Of a stretch of 11,444 bases of DNA, positions 5,982 to 11,444 are shown piece by piece (the first letter of the stretch is position 1; each line of letters begins with the position of its first letter). The DNA comes from Sideroxydans lithotrophicus. Lineage in GTDB: Bacteria > Pseudomonadota > Gammaproteobacteria > Burkholderiales > Sulfuriferulaceae. The notes under the pieces are model-generated. The model ran no database searches. It was not told where the DNA came from and was given only the letters and a program-made list of their open reading frames with translations. A program made the translations under genes and the position numbers. Location: assembly GCA_022736605.1 (NCBI GenBank), contig DZDB01000057.1, forward strand, positions 1 to 11,444, in the 5' to 3' direction.

Positions 5982-6041
5982 CACCACTTTAGCGTGGTGC
6001 GAGCGGTTCGGCAAGGGAACCGCCAATTCGTTCAGTTGGCG
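5982..6041 (-). promoter_or_regulatory. Structured leader upstream of exbB: three small hairpins, two mutually exclusive
   Basis: Stems seen: CACCAC/GTGGTG (5982-5987 with 5994-5999), GCGGTTC/GAACCGC (6003-6009 with 6017-6023) and CGCCAA/TTGGCG (6021-6026 with 6036-6041). The last two share bases 6021-6023, so they cannot both form fully. They lie 28 to 87 bases before the exbB GTG, in the 5' leader if transcription starts upstream in the AT-rich region. A switch or attenuator is possible, but no U-tract follows. Confidence 0.35.
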
Positions 6042-6104
6042 CACACTGTTCAAGACGAAAACTTGAAATGCCGCCTAACTGACTAAAACGCAAGGATTTT
6101 TTAG

Positions 6105-6139
6105 TTACCCACAAATGCTGTGGATAACTTTGTGGGTAA
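6105..6139. promoter_or_regulatory. Cluster of three DnaA-box-like nonamers
   Basis: TGTGGATAA at 6119-6127 is the exact reverse complement of the DnaA consensus TTATCCACA. TTACCCACA at 6105-6113 and its inverted copy at 6131-6139 each differ by one base. The outer two lie in a perfect 11-bp inverted repeat (TTACCCACAAA with TTTGTGGGTAA), with the consensus box in between. The cluster is in the divergent exbB/xseA intergenic region, next to an AT-rich stretch. DnaA binding is inferred from sequence only. Confidence 0.6.
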
Positions 6140-6170
6140 GCTGTTTGGCAAAGGGCTAAATGACCCACTC

Positions 6171-6245
6171 ATAAGGATATTTTATCCGTAGGTGTTTTTT
6201 TAATCTAAATTAATTTCATAAAAAACAACAACTTAAAAAAATACC
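6171..6245. promoter_or_regulatory. AT-rich divergent intergenic region, probable promoter zone for exbB and xseA
   Basis: Bases 6191-6240 are about 84% A+T, in sharp contrast to the flanking genes. It holds a short inverted repeat, GGATA/TATCC (6175-6179 with 6183-6187). On the minus strand a weak sigma70-like pair TTGTTG (6226-6231) and TAGATT (6202-6207) with 18-bp spacing could drive exbB. I see no good match to a Fur box, although exbB genes are often iron-regulated. For xseA no convincing promoter stands out. With the DnaA-box cluster it could also work as an unwinding region. Confidence 0.4.
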
Positions 6246-6275
6246 CTTTGCATCAAGCGCCTAGCGTGACGGTGC

Positions 6276-7697
6276 ATGTTAAATTGCCGTGACTGTGAAG
6301 AACTTCTTGACAAAATCATGTTCAGCTTTCCCGATTCACGCCCTGCCAACACCGCTCCCATACTCAGCGTCGCTGCACTCAACCGGCTGGTGCGTCAGAC
6401 GCTTGAGCAACGCCTGCCGCTGACTTGGGTCGCCGGTGAAATTTCCAACCTGATGCGTGCCAGCTCCGGCCACTGGTATTTTTCGCTGAAGGATCGCGAT
6501 GCGCAGGTGCGCTGCGTGATGTTCCGCAACCGCAACCAGTTTATCGACTGGCAACCCGACAATGGTATGCAGGTTGAAGTGCGTGCCACGCCGACCCTGT
6601 ATGAACCGCGCGGCGAGTTTCAACTGCAAGTCGATACCTTGCGCCGTGCCGGTTTGGGCACTTTGTTCGAGGCATTCGAGGCGCTCAAGCTGAAATTGGG
6701 CCGGGAAGGTTTGTTCGACCTCGACAGGAAGCGCAACCTGCCCGCATTTCCCCGCCGCGTCGGCATCGTCACCTCGCCCCAGGCGGCTGCATTGCGCGAT
6801 GTACTGACGACGTTGCAGCGCCGCATGCCAGGTTTGCCGGTGGTTTTATATCCGACCCAGGTGCAAGGGCGGGATGCGGCAACGCAGATTGTCGCGGCGC
6901 TCAACAGCGCGTACCAACACGCCGAATGCGAGGTGCTGATCGTGTGTCGCGGCGGCGGCAGTATCGAAGATTTGTGGTCGTTCAACGATGAAGGCGTGGC
7001 ACGCGCGATCACTGCCAGTCCGATGCCGGTAGTCAGTGCCGTTGGTCATGAAACCGATTTCACCATCGCCGATTTTGTTGCCGACGTGCGTGCGCCGACG
7101 CCGACGGCGGCAGCTGAGCTGGTCAGCCCGAATCACGCCACATTACTGCGCACCCTCTCCACTCTGCACGCCCGGCTGATACGCACATTGCGCCATCGGC
7201 TCGATGTTCATGCCCAGCAACTCGATTACCTGACACGTCGGCTGATCCATCCAGCCAGCCGTCTCCATACGCAGCAAATCGCGTTACGCCATTGGGCGCT
7301 GCGCCTGCAAAGCGCACAGCGCAATCTACTGGCTCGGTGCAACTGGCAAGCAACCGCACAATCGCAAAGACTGCTGCGCACCACACCTGCGATTTCCCGA
7401 CTTAACCGGCAACTTGAACAGACTACGCAAACGCTCGCATGGACCATGCGCCAGCGCCTGTCATCCGCACAACAAACCATACAGCGCAACACCAGCCACC
7501 TCATTCATCTCAGCCCGGAAGCGGTGCTGGCGCGCGGTTACAGCATCGTGCACAATGCGCAGGGTGAGATTGTTCAGAGCAGTAAAAACCTGCAACTCGG
7601 GGATACGCTTTCCATCCAATTTGCCGAGGGTCAAGTGAACGCCACCGTCACCGATAATAACAATGCCCATTCAGACTTAGCCGATCACCAAAGCTGA
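6276..7697 (+). CDS. xseA: Exodeoxyribonuclease VII large subunit
   Basis: Catalytic subunit of the single-strand-specific exonuclease VII, which degrades ssDNA from both ends in repair and recombination; it works with several small XseB subunits, and xseB is not in this window. Up to 473 residues. The OB-fold DNA-binding domain starts at ILSVAALNRLV (29-39) and includes the segment WVAGEISNLMRASSGHWYFS (51-70). The nuclease core has RRVGIVTSPQAAALRDV, VCRGGGSIEDLWSFNDE (224-238) and VGHETDFTIADFVADVRAPT (256-275). A long helical, probably coiled-coil region follows, and the C-terminal VLARGYSIV segment is typical. Two starts are possible: ATG 6276, or ATG 6318 (MFSFPDSRP), which removes 14 residues without family character; neither has a strong ribosome-binding site, and I slightly favour 6318 on homology. 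The next gene starts 9 bases after the stop, so the two are probably co-transcribed. Confidence 0.96.
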   Translation: MLNCRDCEELLDKIMFSFPDSRPANTAPILSVAALNRLVRQTLEQRLPLTWVAGEISNLMRASSGHWYFSLKDRDAQVRCVMFRNRNQFIDWQPDNGMQVEVRATPTLYEPRGEFQLQVDTLRRAGLGTLFEAFEALKLKLGREGLFDLDRKRNLPAFPRRVGIVTSPQAAALRDVLTTLQRRMPGLPVVLYPTQVQGRDAATQIVAALNSAYQHAECEVLIVCRGGGSIEDLWSFNDEGVARAITASPMPVVSAVGHETDFTIADFVADVRAPTPTAAAELVSPNHATLLRTLSTLHARLIRTLRHRLDVHAQQLDYLTRRLIHPASRLHTQQIALRHWALRLQSAQRNLLARCNWQATAQSQRLLRTTPAISRLNRQLEQTTQTLAWTMRQRLSSAQQTIQRNTSHLIHLSPEAVLARGYSIVHNAQGEIVQSSKNLQLGDTLSIQFAEGQVNATVTDNNNAHSDLADHQS

Positions 7698-7706
7698 TCC
7701 AAGCCA

Positions 7707-10700
7707 ATGCCCGTTACCCACGAAAAGCGCCATTTCGAACGAATTTCCACCGCGCGGCGTGCGCAATTGAGCAGCCTGCAGCTCGCGCCATGCAGTTGTG
7801 TCATCGTCGATTACTGTCCACAAGGCGTCATGGTTCAGCTCGCAGCTTCGTCGCCTGCGGTCATGCCCAAGTTGCTGAATCAACTGGTGACAATCAAATT
7901 CAGCACCGGTCTGCAAGGCAACGAGATACACCGTTTCAGTGGCCGGGTAGTACGTGAAGCGCCTGCCGGACTCGGCATAGAAGTGGCTCAGTTCCACCCT
8001 GTGACTTATGCGGCACTCAGCCGCACCCAGGCGACTGATGACAGTCAAAGTGCACATGCAAGCAGCGACGTCGATACCGGTAAAACGTGCGCGTTGTGTC
8101 AAGCGCATTTTTTGCCCTTCATGCGCAACGTACTGGATAGTTTTTTTACACAATTGCCGACGGCTTTTGAGGCCGCAACGACGGGTGCGCTGAGTCTGGA
8201 AGAGCGCTGGGTATTCGATAGCGCGCCCCAACTGCTCACTACACACCGGCGCGCACTGGAGCAGGCTTTTTTACGTTCTGATTATGAGCACGCTGGTGGG
8301 CTCGACGTGCCCGATGCGGATCACGCCGACCAGCTTAGCCTGATCGCAATCGATGATTTTGAAGACTGGCTCAACGCGGCTCAGTCCATTTCCGCGCTGG
8401 AAATGCATTTCAAATCCGACATCGTGACTTTTACCACCCGCTATAGCCAACTCACCGGCCAGGACAGCACGTCGCAGAACAATCCTTACTGTCCGTTTAC
8501 ACTGATCTCGCGATTGCGCGAAGCCATCGCCGGTCAGCCCTTCAACCTGCACAGCAAGGCCCTGATTTATACAACATTCGAAACTGCACTGAAAACCCAT
8601 ATGGGTCAGTTTTATCCGGCCATCATCCAGACATTGCCCAAGCCTGATCACGTCAAGCCACCTGCCAGGTCAGCGGCAACCCCGGTCAAATCGGACACCG
8701 CAACCGACCCCCTGTTAAACAACAGCGTGAACAACAGTGAACTGGCCTACAAGCTGGATCACATCATGCATCATCTGCATTTGAACCAGCCCGATGCGCG
8801 AGGCTATCCCTTGCCCACGCCGGTTGCCAATACAATCGCCGAACAAGACATGCTGCGCACTACCGGCAAGCTGTGGTCATCATTGCGCCAAATGCGCGAC
8901 GAACAAACCGGGCAGACACGTCATATTGCGCAGACAGAAGCCACGCAAAACGACATGCTGCAAGACATCCTTGAGGCACTGGAGCTACTGCGCACACAGG
9001 CTGTCGATACACCAGCAGGCAACACGCAGACCACATTCAAGCAACGGCTCATCGACGTCGCGCCACAGATTGCCCATCACGAGATGCAGCAAGACCAGCA
9101 TTTCCAGACGCTCGAACTGTTCGACGCACTGTTGAGCCAGCCGTTGGCCAACGCGGCACCCGCGTCCGATATTGCAGCACTGCTCAAGAAACTCGAATTG
9201 CCCTTGCTCAAACTGGCCTTGACCGACGAGCATTTTCTGGGCTCCGACACGCATCAGGCGCGCCAAACCGTCAACCTGTTTGAGCGCTATTACGTCGCGG
9301 CGGATGATACCGGCAAACTGTTCGACCCCGAATTGCTACACCTGCTTGAAGGCCTGGCGAACCGCGTTGTTGATCAATTTGAAACCCATCCGGCCATTTT
9401 TGATGAGGTCAACGCAGTACTGCAGAAGCTGCTGATTCCGCTGGAAGAAGCGCGCCAGATCAAATCAAACCAATTGCTGCTTAACGCCGAAGCACAGGAA
9501 AAAATCACTCTGGCCCGCGAGCTGGTCGATCACGCGCTGCTGGCACGTATTGGCAAACATGACACCCTGCCAGCGCTGGTGATCTCGCTGATACAAGCGG
9601 TGTGGAAACGCTATCTTGAACTGCTGTGCCTGCGACATGGCGATGCCCATGCTGAATTTACCCGCGCACTGGATGTGCTCGACGCCTTGCACCAGGGTCT
9701 GTCAGATGCTGCGCCCCTGTCGGCCGTTCAACGACATGCATTAGTCGATGCAGTCAACCGTGGGGTAAAGACAGTGGTACTCGATACCAGTCAGTGGGTT
9801 TTCTGGGCACACACCCTCAATGCTGCGCTTGAACACCCAGACGATATTGCCTATGGCAACTACCCACACACCTCCGCCAGCCCCGATTCACCCGAACAGG
9901 ACAACACGGCGCTGAACCTCATGCAAGTGGGCGACTGGCTTGATTTTCAGCCTGATATCGAGCAGCAGTCGGTGCCCTTTCAGTTGATCTGGTGCAACCC
10001 GGCACGGCAGCGTTTCGTGTTCATCAACCGCTCCGCCACGGTTGAGCAAGCGCTGGAGCGCCATACCCTGAGCCTGCAGTTGGAATCCGGTGCAGCACAA
10101 AAGCTTGGCACGCTTAACACCCCATTCATGCAGCGTTCCGCACACAACATCATGCTCACCGCCTATGAGCGCCTGTATCAGCAAGCGGTGCACGATCCGG
10201 AATCCGGCCTGCTCAACCGCAAAGGCCTGATGAACCTGCTGAATAAACGCTTCATTCCCGAGCTGCGTGGCGGACAGACTGGCGTGCTGTGCCTGCTGGT
10301 ATTCGACCAGCTCAACACCCTCCACCAAAGCTGCGAACAGGCAGAGGCGGATGCCTCAATTTCACGCCTGATTACCAGCATGCGTCTGGAATTACGGTCT
10401 GACGACGCCTTTGCAAGACTCGGAGAAGACACGTTCGTCATCCTGTTCAACGACCGCCCCATTGAAGAAGCCCACGCCATTACACTCGACATGCTCACGC
10501 GCATTGCCGAGCATCGTATTATCAGCGCAGACAAAAGCTTCGCAATTGGCGTCAACGCCGGGCTGGCTGAGATCGACAACGCGGTCGAAACGGCGTCGGC
10601 ATGGTTGAAAAACGCTGCGTCTGCATGCGTTGCTGCCAAATCAAACGGCATCAACAGCATCCATATATATCAGCAGGACAACGCGCAAATCCAGGATGAA

Positions 10701-11444
10701 GAAGCGCTGTTTGAATGGGCCGGACTGATCGACCGGGCATTGACAGAAAACCTGCTGCACCTGCGCTGCCAGAAAATCCAGCCCATGCAGGCCGACACTG
10801 AGCACCTGCCCCATTATGAAATTCTGCTGGGCCTGGATCCATCGCTCAACACCAATCCCCAAGGCTTTGTACGCGCAGCTGAAAAATGGAATCGATCTGC
10901 CGATCTTGACCTCTGGGTAGCACGCACCAGTCTGGCCTGGATCCAACAAAACGCGGCCAAATTAAATCGCGTGAACGGCTTTTCCATCAACTTGTCCGGC
11001 TTGTCACTGATTAATCCGCATGTACTGGATGCGCTCACCAGGACGCTGAGCCAAACCGATTTTCCGGTCGACAAAATCATTTTCGAAGTAACCGAAACCG
11101 CTGCCATCGAAAACCTGGCCGCAGCGCAGACCTTCATCGCCATGGTCAAAGCCCTGGGCTGCCGGGTTTCACTGGATGATTTTGGCAGCGGTTACTCGTC
11201 TTTCGCTTACCTGAAAAATCTGGACGTGGATTACCTGAAAATTGACGGCGCCTTCGTACGCGACGTGCTCAAAGACAAAGCCGACCGCGCGATGGTCAAA
11301 TCCATGAACGATGTCGGTCATGCATTAGGCTTGAAAACCATCGCCGAATACGTTGAAAATCCAGAAATTTTCAACTGCCTGAGCGAAATGGGTGTGGATT
11401 ACGCCCAGGGTTGGGGCGTTGCCAAGCCCGAACGGCTCGACAGC
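7707..11444 (+). CDS. Large multidomain c-di-GMP protein: PilZ-like, DUF1631-like, degenerate GGDEF, EAL (3' end outside window)
   Basis: An uninterrupted frame of 1246 codons that runs off the right edge. Residues 5-97 look like a PilZ c-di-GMP receptor domain: R8xxxR12 and D35-Y-C-P-Q-G40, with Cys37 in place of the usual Ser. Residues about 125-800 resemble DUF1631, largely helical, with a CxxC at 128-131 and a linker near 330. A GGDEF domain starts at DPESGLLNRKG (830), but its active-site motif is G906-E-D-T-F910, so cyclase activity is probably lost. The EAL domain has the expected residues: E1038 (EILL), N1095 (INLSG), E1127 (EVTE), D1157-D1158 (DDFGSG), K1178 (LKIDG), E1217 and Q1234 (AQGWG). 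It is therefore predicted to be a cytoplasmic c-di-GMP phosphodiesterase that also senses the nucleotide. No membrane segment is seen. The ATG at 7707 has only a weak ribosome-binding site, 9 bases after the xseA stop, which suggests coupling. Process controlled is unknown. Confidence 0.88.
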   Translation, partial: MPVTHEKRHFERISTARRAQLSSLQLAPCSCVIVDYCPQGVMVQLAASSPAVMPKLLNQLVTIKFSTGLQGNEIHRFSGRVVREAPAGLGIEVAQFHPVTYAALSRTQATDDSQSAHASSDVDTGKTCALCQAHFLPFMRNVLDSFFTQLPTAFEAATTGALSLEERWVFDSAPQLLTTHRRALEQAFLRSDYEHAGGLDVPDADHADQLSLIAIDDFEDWLNAAQSISALEMHFKSDIVTFTTRYSQLTGQDSTSQNNPYCPFTLISRLREAIAGQPFNLHSKALIYTTFETALKTHMGQFYPAIIQTLPKPDHVKPPARSAATPVKSDTATDPLLNNSVNNSELAYKLDHIMHHLHLNQPDARGYPLPTPVANTIAEQDMLRTTGKLWSSLRQMRDEQTGQTRHIAQTEATQNDMLQDILEALELLRTQAVDTPAGNTQTTFKQRLIDVAPQIAHHEMQQDQHFQTLELFDALLSQPLANAAPASDIAALLKKLELPLLKLALTDEHFLGSDTHQARQTVNLFERYYVAADDTGKLFDPELLHLLEGLANRVVDQFETHPAIFDEVNAVLQKLLIPLEEARQIKSNQLLLNAEAQEKITLARELVDHALLARIGKHDTLPALVISLIQAVWKRYLELLCLRHGDAHAEFTRALDVLDALHQGLSDAAPLSAVQRHALVDAVNRGVKTVVLDTSQWVFWAHTLNAALEHPDDIAYGNYPHTSASPDSPEQDNTALNLMQVGDWLDFQPDIEQQSVPFQLIWCNPARQRFVFINRSATVEQALERHTLSLQLESGAAQKLGTLNTPFMQRSAHNIMLTAYERLYQQAVHDPESGLLNRKGLMNLLNKRFIPELRGGQTGVLCLLVFDQLNTLHQSCEQAEADASISRLITSMRLELRSDDAFARLGEDTFVILFNDRPIEEAHAITLDMLTRIAEHRIISADKSFAIGVNAGLAEIDNAVETASAWLKNAASACVAAKSNGINSIHIYQQDNAQIQDEEALFEWAGLIDRALTENLLHLRCQKIQPMQADTEHLPHYEILLGLDPSLNTNPQGFVRAAEKWNRSADLDLWVARTSLAWIQQNAAKLNRVNGFSINLSGLSLINPHVLDALTRTLSQTDFPVDKIIFEVTETAAIENLAAAQTFIAMVKALGCRVSLDDFGSGYSSFAYLKNLDVDYLKIDGAFVRDVLKDKADRAMVKSMNDVGHALGLKTIAEYVENPEIFNCLSEMGVDYAQGWGVAKPERLDS

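Noticed and set aside
6082..6105. ACTAAAA/TTTTAGT inverted repeat as a terminator
   Set aside because: The stem is only 7 bp and AT-rich with a 10-base loop; it lies in a divergent region where no gene ends.
6054..6275. Fur box or CRISPR-like repeats in the exbB/xseA intergenic region
   Set aside because: No GATAATGATAATCATTATC-like sequence and no spaced direct repeats were seen; the visible structure is DnaA-box-like nonamers and AT-rich sequence.
6308..6317. TTGACA-like -35 box just before ATG 6318 of xseA
   Set aside because: It would place transcription start inside the conserved part of xseA; no matching -10 at the right distance was found.
7677..10949. Minus-strand frames opposite the large PilZ/EAL gene
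   Set aside because: The plus-strand frame is open throughout and carries clear GGDEF-like and EAL motifs; the opposite frames do not.

Overview
The window looks like a chromosomal piece of a Gram-negative betaproteobacterium, plausibly from the Nitrosomonadales (Gallionella/Methylophilus/Nitrosomonas-type). This rests on the lipid A/Kdo genes, the PPi-type phosphofructokinase of a kind I know from that group, and the gene order; genus and species cannot be fixed from the sequence alone. Coding density is high, and I see no rRNA, tRNA, CRISPR array or phage gene.

Minus strand, about 6.05 kb down to 1: a long cell-envelope cluster reads exbB, exbD, a diverged glycosyltransferase-like gene, lpxK, a Trm112/YcaR-type small protein, kdsB, adk and a small unknown gene. 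A strong intrinsic terminator follows, then the start of a PPi-dependent phosphofructokinase that runs off the left edge. Most junctions overlap or nearly touch, so they are probably co-transcribed. LpxK completes lipid IVA by 4'-phosphorylation and KdsB activates Kdo for attachment to it. The ExbB/ExbD pair would supply proton-motive-force-driven energy to an envelope process. The exbBD-lpxK-ycaR-kdsB association is known from other Gram-negatives such as Pseudomonas.

ExbB and exbD are separated by a 266-bp non-coding element (5083-5348). It has perfect 30-bp terminal inverted repeats, a TTA duplication on each side, and two related ~100-bp palindromes inside. It landed exactly in the exbB stop codon, and the duplication restored both that stop codon and the exbD ribosome-binding site. 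This is the clearest unusual structure in the window.

The divergent intergenic region (about 5955-6275) carries overlapping small hairpins, three DnaA-box-like nonamers in 35 bp (one a perfect consensus) and an adjacent stretch that is about 84% A+T. It may be a DnaA-responsive divergent promoter or an origin-like site.

Plus strand, 6276 to the right edge: xseA (exonuclease VII large subunit) is followed after 9 bp by a very large c-di-GMP-type regulatory protein with PilZ-like, DUF1631-like, degenerate GGDEF and intact-looking EAL domains. It is open to the end of the window (1246 codons seen).
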